Counted from the stretch's first letter, positions 17,070 through 25,557 are shown. The stretch: 64,000 bases of DNA from Mycobacterium sp. 852002-10029_SCH5224772 (GCF_001667315.1 NZ_LZHT01000118.1:1-64000), one strand, 5' to 3'. Notes: generated from the sequence alone by a model not told the origin. A program made the numbers and translations.

Positions 17070-18131
17070 TTGTACGGCGTGGCGCGGCAGCTGTTTTTCG
17101 TGATCCCGCCCGAGCGCATCCACACGCTGGTTTTCGCCATCCTGCGCGGCGTCACGAGGCTCGCCTGGACGCGGCGGGTGTTGCGCCGGCTGCTTGCCCC
17201 GACCGACCCGGCGCTGGCCAGCACCGTGTTCGGGGTGCGCTTCCCGGGCCCGCTCGGGCTGGCGGCCGGCTTCGACAAGGACGGTCTGGGCGTGCTCACC
17301 TGGGGCGCGCTGGGTTTCGGGTATGCCGAGATCGGGACCGTCACCGCCCACCCGCAGCCCGGCAACCCGGCTCCCCGCATGTTCCGGCTGCCCCCCGACC
17401 GGGCCCTGCTGAACCGGATGGGCTTCAACAATCTCGGTGCCGGCGCGCTGGCGATGCGGCTCGCGCGACAGCGGCCGGAGGTGCCGATCGGGGTCAACAT
17501 CGGCAAGACGAAGACAACGCCGGCCGATCAGGCCGTCGACGACTACCGGGCGAGCGCCCGGCTGGTCGCCCCCCTGGCGTCCTACCTGGTGGTCAACGTC
17601 AGCTCGCCTAACACCCCGGGCCTGCGTGATCTACAGGCGGTCGAGTCGCTGCGGCCCATCCTGGCGGCCGTCCTCGCCGAGACGACCAAACCGGTGCTGG
17701 TGAAGATCGCGCCGGACCTCTCCGACTCCGACGTGGACGACATCGCGGACCTGGCGGTCGAACTCGGCCTGGCCGGGATCGTGGCCACCAACACCACGGT
17801 GTCGCGCGACGGCCTGAAAACCCCGGGGGTCGAGGCGCTGGGCGCCGGCGGCATCTCCGGGCCGCCGGTGGCACGCCGCGCTGTCGAGGTGCTGCGCCGG
17901 CTCTACAGCCGGGTCGGCGACCGGCTGGTACTGATCAGCGTCGGCGGCATCGAGAATGCCGACGACGCCTGGGAGCGGATCACCGCGGGCGCCTCGCTGC
18001 TGCAGGGCTACACCGGCTTCATCTACGGAGGTGGCTTGTGGGCCAAGCAGATTCACGACGGCGTCGCGCGTCGGCTGCACGACGGCGAATTCGCCTCGCT
18101 CAGTGATGCGGTCGGCTCGACGGCTCACTGA
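17070..18131 (+). CDS. pyrD: Dihydroorotate dehydrogenase (quinone), class 2
   Basis: PyrD oxidises dihydroorotate to orotate at the membrane with FMN and a quinone, the fourth step of pyrimidine synthesis. The class 2 pattern is clear: an N-terminal amphipathic helix (FFVIPPERIH), GLAAGFDKDG, NRMGFNN, VNVSSPNTPGLR with the catalytic Ser, LVKIAPDLSD, and the phosphate-binding SVGGI and GASLLQGYTGFIYGG. The TTG at 17070 gives 353 residues and aligns with the M. tuberculosis start. A GTG at 17034, overlapping the preceding stop, would add 12 residues. It is the last gene of the lppL unit and is convergent with the PEBP gene. Confidence 0.94.
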   Translation: MYGVARQLFFVIPPERIHTLVFAILRGVTRLAWTRRVLRRLLAPTDPALASTVFGVRFPGPLGLAAGFDKDGLGVLTWGALGFGYAEIGTVTAHPQPGNPAPRMFRLPPDRALLNRMGFNNLGAGALAMRLARQRPEVPIGVNIGKTKTTPADQAVDDYRASARLVAPLASYLVVNVSSPNTPGLRDLQAVESLRPILAAVLAETTKPVLVKIAPDLSDSDVDDIADLAVELGLAGIVATNTTVSRDGLKTPGVEALGAGGISGPPVARRAVEVLRRLYSRVGDRLVLISVGGIENADDAWERITAGASLLQGYTGFIYGGGLWAKQIHDGVARRLHDGEFASLSDAVGSTAH

Positions 18132-18143
18132 GCCCCCGCGGGA

Positions 18144-18190
18144 GTGCAGTGGGCGACGCGTTCACGCGGAAAATGCGTCGGCAGTTGCAC
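18144..18190. terminator. Hairpin between convergent pyrD and PEBP genes
   Basis: GTGCA (18144-18148) pairs with TGCAC (18186-18190), and inside it CGACGC (18154-18159) pairs with GCGTCG (18175-18180). It lies in the 87-bp convergent gap. There is no T-run on either side, so it would be a factor-independent terminator only of the tail-less mycobacterial kind. Confidence 0.4.
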
Positions 18191-18218
18191 TTTCGCGGCT
18201 GGGGCGAAGGGCCCTCCC

Positions 18219-18749
18219 CTACTTCTGTTCGTAGGTGGCGTGGATGACCGCCCGCGCGATGGCGTGCTGGAACAGGTTGAACCCGAGGAAGGCGGGGCTG
18301 GCGTCCTCGGGGAGATCCAGCTTGTCGGTGTCCACGGCGTGCACGGCGATGTAGTAGCGATGCGGACCGTGACCGGCCGGCGGCGCGGCGCCCAGGTAGC
18401 GGCGCAGCCCGGCGTCGTTGACCAGCGTCAGCGCGTCACCGGGTAGATTGCTGCCGTCGCCGGCTCCCTCGGCAAGCTCGGTGACGTCGGCCGGCAGGTT
18501 GGCCACCGCCCAGTGCCAGAACCCGGAGGCCGTCGGCGCGTCGGGGTCATAGACGGTGACGGCGAAGCTGCGGGTCCCGTCCGGGAATCCCGACCAGCTC
18601 AGCTGGGGGCTGACGTCTTCGCCACCGGCGCCCATGATCCCGCTGACCTGGGGCTTGGCCAGGGGCTGACCGTCGGTGACCGATTGCGAGGTCAACGTGA
18701 ACGTCGGCAGCTTGGGCAGCGATGCGTACGGGTCGGGAGCAGTGCTCAT
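18219..18749 (-). CDS. YbhB/YbcL-family phosphatidylethanolamine-binding protein (Raf kinase inhibitor-like), Rv2140c homologue
   Basis: A 176-residue cytosolic PEBP, exactly the M. tuberculosis length. The ligand pocket signatures are DPDAPT with the following FWHWAVANLP, and GPHRYYIAVHAVD. The bacterial family binds anionic or phosphorylated small ligands, but its physiological role is not settled. The ATG at 18749 has GAGAGGA at the right distance, so the longer upstream frame is discarded. The gap to the M20 peptidase upstream is 35 bp in the same direction, so an operon is likely. Confidence 0.9.
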   Translation of the reverse strand: MSTAPDPYASLPKLPTFTLTSQSVTDGQPLAKPQVSGIMGAGGEDVSPQLSWSGFPDGTRSFAVTVYDPDAPTASGFWHWAVANLPADVTELAEGAGDGSNLPGDALTLVNDAGLRRYLGAAPPAGHGPHRYYIAVHAVDTDKLDLPEDASPAFLGFNLFQHAIARAVIHATYEQK

Positions 18750-18784
18750 GACGGTCCTCTCGGGTGATCGGCTTGCGGTCCTCA

Positions 18785-20128
18785 TTAGCAGTGGGTCAGG
18801 AAGTGGGTCAGCACGTCGGTGCCGAACCGCAACGCGTCGATGGGTACCCGCTCATCGACGCCATGGAACAGCGCGGTGAAATCCAGATCCGGCGGCAACC
18901 GCAGCGGGCTGAAACCGAAGCAGCGAATACCCAAGCGCGCGAAGGATTTCGCGTCGGTACCACCGGAGAGCATATACGGCACGGTGCGGGCGCCCGGGTC
19001 GAGCGCCAGCAGGGCGTCGTTCATCGCGTCGACCAGGTCACCGTCGAAGCTGGTCTCATACGACGAGAAGTCCTTGATCCACTCGCGGGTCACGTCCGGT
19101 CCGATCAGCTCGTCGATCTCGGCCTCGAACGCCTCCTTGCGGCCGGGAAGGATCCGGCAGTCCACCACCGCCTCCGCGATCGCGGGGACGACGTTGGCCT
19201 TGTATCCGGCCTTGAGCATGGTGGGGTTCGCGGTGTCGTGCAGCACCGCCTTGAGCATGCGGGCCATCGGGCCCAGCTTCTCGACCGCTCCCCGCAGGTC
19301 ACCCGAGTCGGTGTCGAAGGTGAGACCGGTCTCCTCGCTGACGGCCGCGAGGAACTGCGCGACGGTGTCGGTCAGCACCAGCGGAAACTGGTGCCGGCCC
19401 AGGCGGGCGACGGCCTCGGCGACGGCGGTGACGGCGTTCTGGTCGTGCACCATCGATCCGTGGCCGGCCGGGCCGCGGGCGGTCAGCCTCATCCACGACA
19501 GCCCCTTTTCGGCCGTCTCGATCAGGTAGAGCCGACGTTCGCCTCCGTCGCGGCGCGGCACGGTCAGCGAGAAACCACCCACCTCGCCGATCGCCTCGGT
19601 GACGCCGTCGAACAGATCCGGCCGGTTGTCGACCAGCCACTGCGCGCCGTAGGTCCCGCCGTGCTCTTCGTCGGCGATGAATCCGAAGACCAGGTCGCGC
19701 GGGGGCACGATGCCGTCCCGCTTCAACTGCCGGGCCACCACGATCATCATGCCGACCATGTCCTTCATGTCGATCGCCCCGCGGCCCCAGACAAAGCCGT
19801 CTTTGACCGCGCCGGAGAACGGGTGCACGCTCCATTCGGTCGGCTCGGCCGGCACCACGTCGAGATGCCCATGGATCAGCAGCGCGCCCCGCGAGCGGTC
19901 GGCGCCCGGCAGGCGGACGAAGACGTTGCCGCGGCCCGGGGCGCCGGACTCGAGATACTGCGGCGCGTAGCCGACCTCGGCGAGTTGCTCGGCGACCCAC
20001 TGCGCGCAGTCGGCCTCACCCTTCGTGGTCTCCGGATCGCCGGTGTTGGTGGTGTCGAACCGGATCAGCTTGCTGACCACCTCGACCACATCGTCGCTCC
20101 GGTTGGCCGCCCCGCTCTGAATGGTCAC
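18785..20128 (-). CDS. M20/M25/M40-family metallopeptidase (dipeptidase-like), Rv2141c homologue
   Basis: A 447-residue zinc peptidase of the ArgE/DapE/CPG2 group. Metal and catalytic motifs are HGHLD (86-90) with the catalytic Asp two residues later in the pattern, GRGAIDMKD, and ADEEHGG with the general-base Glu pair. SGGTDAKSF and the late ALFHGVDE give the last ligands. The substrate is not known; an amidohydrolase or dipeptidase role is the family default. The GTG at 20128 is preceded by AAAGGGGG and gives the expected length (448 in M. tuberculosis). An ATG 15 bases upstream is less well placed. It is divergent from tRNA-Leu. Confidence 0.9.
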   Translation of the reverse strand: MTIQSGAANRSDDVVEVVSKLIRFDTTNTGDPETTKGEADCAQWVAEQLAEVGYAPQYLESGAPGRGNVFVRLPGADRSRGALLIHGHLDVVPAEPTEWSVHPFSGAVKDGFVWGRGAIDMKDMVGMMIVVARQLKRDGIVPPRDLVFGFIADEEHGGTYGAQWLVDNRPDLFDGVTEAIGEVGGFSLTVPRRDGGERRLYLIETAEKGLSWMRLTARGPAGHGSMVHDQNAVTAVAEAVARLGRHQFPLVLTDTVAQFLAAVSEETGLTFDTDSGDLRGAVEKLGPMARMLKAVLHDTANPTMLKAGYKANVVPAIAEAVVDCRILPGRKEAFEAEIDELIGPDVTREWIKDFSSYETSFDGDLVDAMNDALLALDPGARTVPYMLSGGTDAKSFARLGIRCFGFSPLRLPPDLDFTALFHGVDERVPIDALRFGTDVLTHFLTHC

Positions 20129-20258
20129 AACCCCCTTTCCTACCATTGCCAGGGCCGGACGGCTCGACGCCGAGCACCGAGACGTCCCGAGGAACTGGAT
20201 TGGGTTCGCGGCGGGCAATCCGATAGCCTTAGCTGCCAACCCATGCTGGTTTGGTCTT

Positions 20259-20344
20259 GTCCGAGTGGCGGAATGGCAGACGCGCTAGCTTGAGGTGCTA
20301 GTGCCCTACTAATGGGCGTGGGGGTTCAAGTCCCCCCTCGGACA
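20259..20344 (+). tRNA. leuT: tRNA-Leu (anticodon GAG)
   Basis: An 86-nt class II tRNA. The acceptor arms GTCCGAG (20259-20265) and CTCGGAC (20337-20343) pair perfectly, with discriminator A at 20344. The anticodon stem CTAGC/GCTAG encloses the seven-base loop TTGAGGT, giving GAG. The long variable arm (TGCCCTACTAATGGGCG) is typical of leucine tRNAs, and the T arm reads GGGGGTTCAAGTCCCCC. No CCA is encoded. M. tuberculosis has leuT at the same place. Confidence 0.96.
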
Positions 20345-20588
20345 CGCGACTGAGGCGAGCGAAGTGGATGCTCGCATTCACTTCCGAGCCGATGGAGCGT
20401 GTTGAGCGGCGAAGCCGCGATCACACCCACACTGCGGCGGTGTTGAGCGGCGATCGCTCCATTAGACCCGACATCGCCCGCTACGTCCAATCCCCTTGCC
20501 GCGCAACCGTATTGCGCCTGCGCCGGCCATCAGACCGAGCGCGGGCCTCCGTGAATGGGCTTTCACACGTAGGCTGGTGGGCGGACCA
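20345..20588. repeat. Repeat-rich gap after tRNA-Leu
   Basis: A 244-bp gap with a 14-bp direct repeat, GTGTTGAGCGGCGA, at 20399-20412 and 20440-20453. It is enclosed by an 8-bp inverted repeat ATGGAGCG (20392-20399) / CGCTCCAT (20455-20462). The segment just after the tRNA can also fold (GCGAGC ... GCTCGC). In M. tuberculosis the parDE2 toxin-antitoxin genes lie at this location; nothing of them is visible here. Confidence 0.55.
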
Positions 20589-21266
20589 ATGAACCGACCG
20601 AACGGCTTTCTCCGTCGAACGGCGACACGCAATTTCCGTGACCGCCGCGAGGCTGGTCGCGCGGTGGCCGCGGAGTTGATGTCCTACCGCGGCCGCGACG
20701 ACGTGCTGGTGTTCGGGCTGGCCCGCGGCGGAGTGCCGGTGGCCTGGGAGATCGCCGCCGCCGTAGGTGCTCCGCTGGATGTGTTCCTGGTGCGCAAGCT
20801 CGGGGTGCCGGACTGGTCGGAGCTGGCGATGGGCGCGCTGGCCAGCGGTGGCGGGCTGGTGATGAACGACGACGTCGTCGCCAGCTTGCGCATCACCGAT
20901 GAGCAGGTGCGTGAGGTGATCGACAGCGAGACGTCCGAACTGCTCCGGCGCGAGCACGCGTACCGCGGCGACCGCCCGATCGCCGACCTGCGCGACCGGG
21001 TGGTGATCCTGGCCGACGACGGGATCGCCACCGGCGCCAGCATGCTGGCCGCCGTGCGCGCGGTGCGGGCCGCGGGCCCGAAATCAATCACCGTCGCGGT
21101 CCCGGTGGGACCGGAGTCGACCTGCCGCGACCTCGCGCTCGAGGCCGATGACGTGGTGTGCGTGACGATGCCGCCCGGCTTCGAAGCGGTCGGCCAGGTC
21201 TACGACGACTTTCATCAGGTCAGTGACGACGAGGTGCGCGACCTACTCGCCACGCCGACCGCCTGA
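20589..21266 (+). CDS. Phosphoribosyltransferase-domain protein, Rv2143-like
   Basis: A 225-residue type I phosphoribosyltransferase-fold protein. The PRPP-binding loop VVILADDGIATGASM is intact, and an N-terminal VFGLARGGVPVAWEIA block is typical of the stand-alone actinobacterial family. These proteins are not the classical nucleotide-salvage enzymes, and the substrate is unknown. The ATG at 20589 follows GGTGGG and precedes the conserved region. Upstream in-frame sequence is not conserved in character. It is convergent with the small membrane protein gene 11 bp away. Confidence 0.85.
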   Translation: MNRPNGFLRRTATRNFRDRREAGRAVAAELMSYRGRDDVLVFGLARGGVPVAWEIAAAVGAPLDVFLVRKLGVPDWSELAMGALASGGGLVMNDDVVASLRITDEQVREVIDSETSELLRREHAYRGDRPIADLRDRVVILADDGIATGASMLAAVRAVRAAGPKSITVAVPVGPESTCRDLALEADDVVCVTMPPGFEAVGQVYDDFHQVSDDEVRDLLATPTA

Positions 21267-21277
21267 GCGCGCCGAGG

Positions 21278-21613
21278 TTACTTGGCGGGCTTGTCGCTGC
21301 GGCCGTCGGCCGCGACGCTGGACTCCGACGGCTCGGTCGCTTCGGAGGCGGCCTCCGGCTCGCCCTCCGCGGGGACTTCCTCGGGGTAGTCGACGTAGTC
21401 TTCCTCGTCGGGCTGGGCGTCGCCCGCATCCTGGTCTTCGTCACCACCGGCCTCGCGCTGCTGGCGCTCCCGCAAGGCGTCGAGGATCAACAACACCACA
21501 CCCACCACGCTGGCGACGATGCACACCCAGGCGACCAGCTCGTTGCTCGTGACGACCGCGAACACCAAGGCGACAAGCCCGATCAGGGCCAATACCAGCG
21601 CAATGACGAGCAT
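21278..21613 (-). CDS. Small membrane protein with acidic tail, Rv2144c homologue
   Basis: A 111-residue protein. Residues 1-22 and 27-46 are two hydrophobic helices (LVIALVLALIGLVALVFAVV and LVAWVCIVASVVGVVLLIL). A basic turn (RERQQRE) and a Glu/Asp-rich, probably disordered cytoplasmic tail follow. No enzyme motif. It is conserved downstream of wag31 in mycobacteria. Whether it takes part in polar growth is not known. The 92-bp gap to wag31 permits readthrough from the dcw cluster. Confidence 0.85.
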   Translation of the reverse strand: MLVIALVLALIGLVALVFAVVTSNELVAWVCIVASVVGVVLLILDALRERQQREAGGDEDQDAGDAQPDEEDYVDYPEEVPAEGEPEAASEATEPSESSVAADGRSDKPAK

Positions 21614-21705
21614 CGGGCATCCTCCAGGCGACGAGCGGGACTGCGGTGTTCAAGACCTAGTGTGCCAACCCCGAAGCTCGGCGAGCGTCCGGCACCACTG
21701 AAAGG

Positions 21706-22503
21706 CTAGTTGTTACCCCGGTTGAATTGTTCGAACCCGCCCGCGTCCGCACTGGAGTCCACAGGGGCCGCCGATCCGCGCTGGCCGAGTTCCTCCAACT
21801 GAGACTCCAGATACGTCTTGAGCCGGGTGCGGTATTCGCGCTCGAAGGTGCGGAGCTGCTCGAGGCGGCCTTCCAGGACCGTGCGCTGCTGGTTGATGGT
21901 GCCCATGATCTCGGAATGCTTGCGTTCGGCGTCGGCCTGCAGGGCGTCGGCCTTTTCCTGGGCCTGGCGCAACTGGGTCTCCGACCGGGTCTGCGCGTCC
22001 GCCAACATCGCGTCGGCGCGCTGCCGGGCCTCGGTGACCGTGGTCTCGGCGGTGCTGCGGGCCTCGCTGAGGATCTGGTCGGCGTTGGCGCGGGCGTCGG
22101 ACAGCATCTTCTCCGACTCGGCCTGCGCGGTGCTGGTCAGCCGGTCGGCGGTGTCTTGGGCCAGGCTGAGCACCCGGGCGGCCTTCATGGCCTGTTCCTC
22201 GTTGTTGACCGCCGCGGCCGGGGCGGCCGCCGCCTTGACGGGCTCCGGCTCGGGCTCGCGGACAGGAATGGCCTGGGTGGGCGCGGCGGCAGCGGCCGGG
22301 GCGGCAGCCCCGCCACCAGAGGCCAGTTCCTGGTCCAACTCTTCAATCCGCTGGCGCAGATCGCTGTTCTCTTCGATGAGTCGCGTCAGCTCGGCTTCCA
22401 CCAGATCGAGGAAGGCATCCACCTCGTCTTCGTTGTAGCCCCGCTTGCCGATCGGTGGCTTACTGAACGCCACATTGTGGACGTCGGCTGGTGTAAGCGG
22501 CAT
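21706..22503 (-). CDS. wag31: Cell wall synthesis / polar growth protein Wag31 (DivIVA)
   Basis: A 265-residue DivIVA homologue that marks the poles and directs cell-wall growth. The membrane-binding N-terminal domain reads PLTPADVHNVAFSKPP and GYNEDEVDAFLD. A short coiled coil, an Ala/Pro-rich linker and a long coiled coil (about 110-235) with regular Ala/Glu/Gln heptads follow. Thr76 in TQAIP corresponds to the known PknA site Thr73 of the M. tuberculosis protein (known biology, alignment by eye). ATG at 22503 with GAGGGGACG upstream. It has its own promoter-like sequence at 22542-22572 and is separated from yggT by 263 bp. Confidence 0.96.
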   Translation of the reverse strand: MPLTPADVHNVAFSKPPIGKRGYNEDEVDAFLDLVEAELTRLIEENSDLRQRIEELDQELASGGGAAAPAAAAAPTQAIPVREPEPEPVKAAAAPAAAVNNEEQAMKAARVLSLAQDTADRLTSTAQAESEKMLSDARANADQILSEARSTAETTVTEARQRADAMLADAQTRSETQLRQAQEKADALQADAERKHSEIMGTINQQRTVLEGRLEQLRTFEREYRTRLKTYLESQLEELGQRGSAAPVDSSADAGGFEQFNRGNN

Positions 22504-22541
22504 TGTTTCGTCCCCTCAAGTTCCTGTCTAACGTTCTGGAA

Positions 22542-22572
22542 AGTGTAGAACGCAGTGGTAGCCGTAGTGCAA
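22542..22572 (-). promoter_or_regulatory. Candidate wag31 promoter
   Basis: On the minus strand TTGCAC (22572-22567) and TACACT (22547-22542) are separated by 19 bp. Transcription would start near 22535, about 32 nt before the wag31 ATG. The hexamers fit the mycobacterial SigA pattern, but the spacer is long. Confidence 0.45.
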
Positions 22573-22615
22573 CTGCCGTCCATCCTGTCACACCAGGCGC
22601 GACGGTTGCTGATTA

Positions 22616-22667
22616 GCCCAATAAATAAGAACCAATTTCAAACACTGAGCCCAATAAAATCCGAACC
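22616..22667. repeat. AT-rich pair of direct repeats upstream of wag31
   Basis: GCCCAATAAATAAGAACC (22616-22633) recurs as GCCCAATAAAATCCGAACCC from 22649, 33 bp on, inside a conspicuously AT-rich tract (22612-22685) in an otherwise GC-rich region. It lies 113-164 bp upstream of wag31. It could be a regulatory or transcription-start element; no protein is known to bind it. Confidence 0.45.
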
Positions 22668-22766
22668 CTGAGAAATTTTAAATCGCGCGAACCAAACCGA
22701 CGCTAAAACGTGTCCGAACCGACTCCTGGCCCGGAACGGGCTCACGCCGCGGGGGGCGGGATCGGC

Positions 22767-23057
22767 TCAGGCCGCGGCGCCGAACGCCAGCTGCATCCCG
22801 ATGAACGCCACCAGCAACAGCACCATGATCGACAGGTCGAAGCGGACCGCTCCGATGGTGAGTTGGGGGATCAGCCGGCGGAGCAGCTTCACCGGCGGGT
22901 CGGTGATCGACATGATGATCTCCAGCACCACCACGGTGATGCCGGTGGGATGCCAGTCCCGGCTGAAGGACCGAATGAACTCGACGACGACCCGAGCGAT
23001 GAGCAGCAGCCAGAAGATGAACAGCGCAAACCCAAGGATCTGAAAGAACAACACCAA
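22767..23057 (-). CDS. YggT family membrane protein, Rv2146c homologue
   Basis: A 96-residue integral membrane protein with two hydrophobic segments (about 1-24 and 68-92) around a conserved loop. The loop has the family landmarks IRSFSRDWHP and ITDPPVKLLRRLIP. In many bacteria yggT sits between sepF and wag31/divIVA, as here, which points to a role in division-site membranes or transport, but its biochemistry is unsettled. It lies 187 bp after sepF. GTG or TTG starts nearby would change the length only slightly. Confidence 0.9.
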   Translation of the reverse strand: MVLFFQILGFALFIFWLLLIARVVVEFIRSFSRDWHPTGITVVVLEIIMSITDPPVKLLRRLIPQLTIGAVRFDLSIMVLLLVAFIGMQLAFGAAA

Positions 23058-23244
23058 CTGAAGTGCCCCGACCTTACCGATGAGATGCCACGCGATGCCA
23101 AGCGCCGCGGACGTGCGCGGCGCCTGCCAGCCTACCGACTCCGGGTTACGGGCCCCACGTCACGTGGTCCCGGGGATCGCTCACCCGTTCGAGGGTGCGA
23201 TCGCCTCCCACGGACAAGCCGTCGCCGAGCGGGGTCGGTTGCGT

Positions 23245-23901
23245 CTATTGGTAAGCGTAGAAACCGGTTTCGGCGATCCGGCGGCGCTCCTCCGGGGACA
23301 CGTCCACGTCGGCGGGTGACAGCAGGAAGACCTTGGTCGCCACCTTGTCGAAGGAGCCGCGCAGCGCAAAGGCGAGGCCGGCCGCGAAGTCGACGAGCCG
23401 CTTGGCGTCGGCGTTGTCCATCGACACCAGGTCCATGATGACCGGGGTGCCATCGCGGAAACGCTCGCCGATGGTGCGGGCCTCGCTGTAGTCCTTGGGC
23501 CGCAACGTGGTGATCTTCGACAGCGGGTGGCCCTCTTCGAACATCATCGCCATCCGGCGCGGGTCCATCGCCAGCGCGCCGCGGGTGGAATTGCGCAACC
23601 ACGACCCGAAACGGGGCCCGCCCCTCTCGGCCCGGTCGAACTCGCGGGGGTGAACGGGGCTGTAGCGCGCCTCCTCGGCGTAGCCGGCGCGGTAGCCGCC
23701 GGGCGGCGGGTAGTCGGCGGGCTCGCGGCGCGGGTCGTCATAGTCGTCGCCGTCGTAGCGGCCGTATCCTCCCTGGAAAGCTTCGTCAAATCGCGGGCGC
23801 GGGAAACCGCGTGACGGCGCGCGGTCGTCGTAATACTCGTCTTCGTAGTCGTCCATTGGGGCCATACCGAAATAGGCCTTGACTTTGTGCAGTGTGCTCA
23901 T
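23245..23901 (-). CDS. sepF: Cell division protein SepF
   Basis: A 218-residue FtsZ partner and membrane anchor of the Z ring, the same length as in M. tuberculosis. The N-terminus (MSTLHKVKAYFG) forms the amphipathic membrane helix. Residues 15-115 are an acidic and aromatic, disordered linker rich in Asp, Tyr, Arg and Gly. The C-terminal 90 residues are the conserved SepF domain (TLRPKDYSEARTIGERF, PVIMDLVSMD). ATG at 23901 with AGAAGGG upstream. It follows yggS by 66 bp. Confidence 0.95.
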   Translation of the reverse strand: MSTLHKVKAYFGMAPMDDYEDEYYDDRAPSRGFPRPRFDEAFQGGYGRYDGDDYDDPRREPADYPPPGGYRAGYAEEARYSPVHPREFDRAERGGPRFGSWLRNSTRGALAMDPRRMAMMFEEGHPLSKITTLRPKDYSEARTIGERFRDGTPVIMDLVSMDNADAKRLVDFAAGLAFALRGSFDKVATKVFLLSPADVDVSPEERRRIAETGFYAYQ

Positions 23902-23967
23902 TGCGTTGACCCTTCTAGCCCCTGGGATTCCTGGTGTTAGTGATAAAGCTGTTACTGCAGTGACTAC

Positions 23968-24762
23968 TTACGGTGACGGTAACGGTCTACGACCCAATAG
24001 CGCGGTACCGACACGCACACATGTCGAACCGTGTTTGACCGCAATTTCGAAGTCGTCGGACATGCCCGCGGACAGGCCGACCGCGTTCCGATGCGATTCG
24101 AGCACCCGCCGGTGTTCCGATTGAAGCCGGTCAAAGGCTTCGTCGGGATCCGAGTTCAGCGGCGGGATTGCCATCAATCCGGCCAGATCCAGGTTGGTCG
24201 ACTCCGCGACCTGAGCGCACATCTGGTCGACGGCCCCCGGCCGGGAAATGTCCACGCCGCCGCGGGACTCGTCGCCGTCGAGGCTGACCTGGACATAGAT
24301 TCGCATCGGGTCGGAGCGGTGCCCGTCGGCCAGCGCCGCCGCCACTCCCCGGTCGAGCGCGCTTACCAGGTGAGCGCTGTCGACCGAGTGGGCGGTGTGC
24401 GCCCAACAGGCCACCGACCGCGCCTTGTTCCGCTGGATATGACCCACCATGTGCCAGCGCGGGTTTCCCACGTTCGTCCGCGCAGATGCCGCCAGCAACC
24501 GAGTGACTTCGGCTGCCTTTGCCGTCGCTTCCTGGTCCCGCGATTCGCCGACGGCCCGACAACCCAATCGGGACAAAGTCACAACATCGGTTGCTGGGAA
24601 GAATTTGGTAATCGGTAAAACTTCGATTTCCCCGACATTGCGGCCCGCCGCTTCTGCCGCCGCGGCAAGGCGTGAGCGCACCGCCGCCAAGGCGTGGGTC
24701 AATTCCGATTCGCGGTCGCTTCCGCTTTCTGGGGCTGATGCTCCTAGCGCCATAGCGGTCAC
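23968..24762 (-). CDS. yggS: YggS/PROSC-family pyridoxal phosphate-binding protein
   Basis: A 264-residue PLP-homeostasis protein of the alanine-racemase-like fold without racemase partner domain. The PLP lysine is in LPITKFFP, and the C-terminal phosphate site is GLSAGMS and STCVRVGTALLG. The GTG at 24762 overlaps the stop of the preceding gene by 4 bp (GTGA), which argues for translational coupling. An ATG three codons later is the alternative. The gene lies between ftsZ and sepF in many Gram-positive dcw clusters. Its job in division, if any, is indirect. Confidence 0.92.
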   Translation of the reverse strand: MTAMALGASAPESGSDRESELTHALAAVRSRLAAAAEAAGRNVGEIEVLPITKFFPATDVVTLSRLGCRAVGESRDQEATAKAAEVTRLLAASARTNVGNPRWHMVGHIQRNKARSVACWAHTAHSVDSAHLVSALDRGVAAALADGHRSDPMRIYVQVSLDGDESRGGVDISRPGAVDQMCAQVAESTNLDLAGLMAIPPLNSDPDEAFDRLQSEHRRVLESHRNAVGLSAGMSDDFEIAVKHGSTCVRVGTALLGRRPLPSP

Positions 24763-25466
24763 TCCATCCAGACCATCGAGGCCAGCCGGCCGGTGGGCGC
24801 ATCCCGGCGATGACTGAACAACGTCGGGTCGGCCACCGTGCACCGAGGATCGATATCGATTGCGGTGACTCCCAAATCCTTTAGCTGGCAAGCGATTCCG
24901 GCCCGCAGATCGAGCCCGGGGGTCCCCGCCGCGGTGGTGGTGCGACTGCCCGGCAGCGCCGCCTCGACCTCGTCGGCCATCGCCGCCGGCACTTCGTAGT
25001 TGTCGCCGCTGACCGCGGGGCCCAGCAGGGCCGAAATGTCGCCGGGCCGCGCACCCAGCTCGAGCATCGCCTCCACCGTGCGCGCCACCACACCGCGCTG
25101 GGCCCCGACCCGGCCGGCGTGTACCGCGGCGGCCACACCGGCGTGCGCGTCGGCCATCAACACCGGAACACAGTCGGCGGTCACCACCGCCAGCGCCAGT
25201 CGCGCCGTGCGGGTCACCAGGGCGTCGGTGTCTTCCACCGCGCTGTCGCGTGCCCCGTCGACCACCTCGACCCGATCACCGTGGACCTGGTTCATCCACA
25301 CCACCCGGCCGGCGCGCAAGCCGACGGCGGCGGCCAGCCGGGCCCGGTTCTCGGCGACCGCGGCCGGGTCATCACCGACGTGATCTCCGAGATTGAAGGT
25401 GTCGAAGGGTGGCTTCGAGACACCACCGGCACGGGTGGTGGTCACCCGCCGGATGCGCACACTCAC
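24759..25466 (-). CDS. pgeF: YfiH/LACC1-family polyphenol oxidase-fold protein (peptidoglycan editing factor type)
   Basis: A 235-residue member of the DUF152/YfiH family, which in other bacteria includes purine nucleoside phosphorylase activity and the peptidoglycan editing factor PgeF. Zinc and active-site motifs are MNQVHGD, TADCVPVLMAD and HAGRVGA, plus the late FSHRRDAPTGR. Which activity applies here is not decidable. The GTG at 25466 has GGAGAT nine bases upstream. Longer in-frame versions overlap ftsZ. It follows ftsZ by 91 bp and overlaps yggS by 4 bp. Confidence 0.9.
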   Translation of the reverse strand: MSVRIRRVTTTRAGGVSKPPFDTFNLGDHVGDDPAAVAENRARLAAAVGLRAGRVVWMNQVHGDRVEVVDGARDSAVEDTDALVTRTARLALAVVTADCVPVLMADAHAGVAAAVHAGRVGAQRGVVARTVEAMLELGARPGDISALLGPAVSGDNYEVPAAMADEVEAALPGSRTTTAAGTPGLDLRAGIACQLKDLGVTAIDIDPRCTVADPTLFSHRRDAPTGRLASMVWME

Positions 25467-25557
25467 CTGACCAGTATCTCCGAAGGTGTTGCCCGCCAGG
25501 CCGCATCGACGTACGGCCGCGGCCGGTTTGTCGCGCAGTGGCAAGCAAATTGAGACC

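Noticed and set aside
20259..20588. Integrated prophage or island at tRNA-Leu
   Set aside because: No integrase, no repeat of the tRNA 3' end and no foreign genes within the window; the neighbours are in conserved order.
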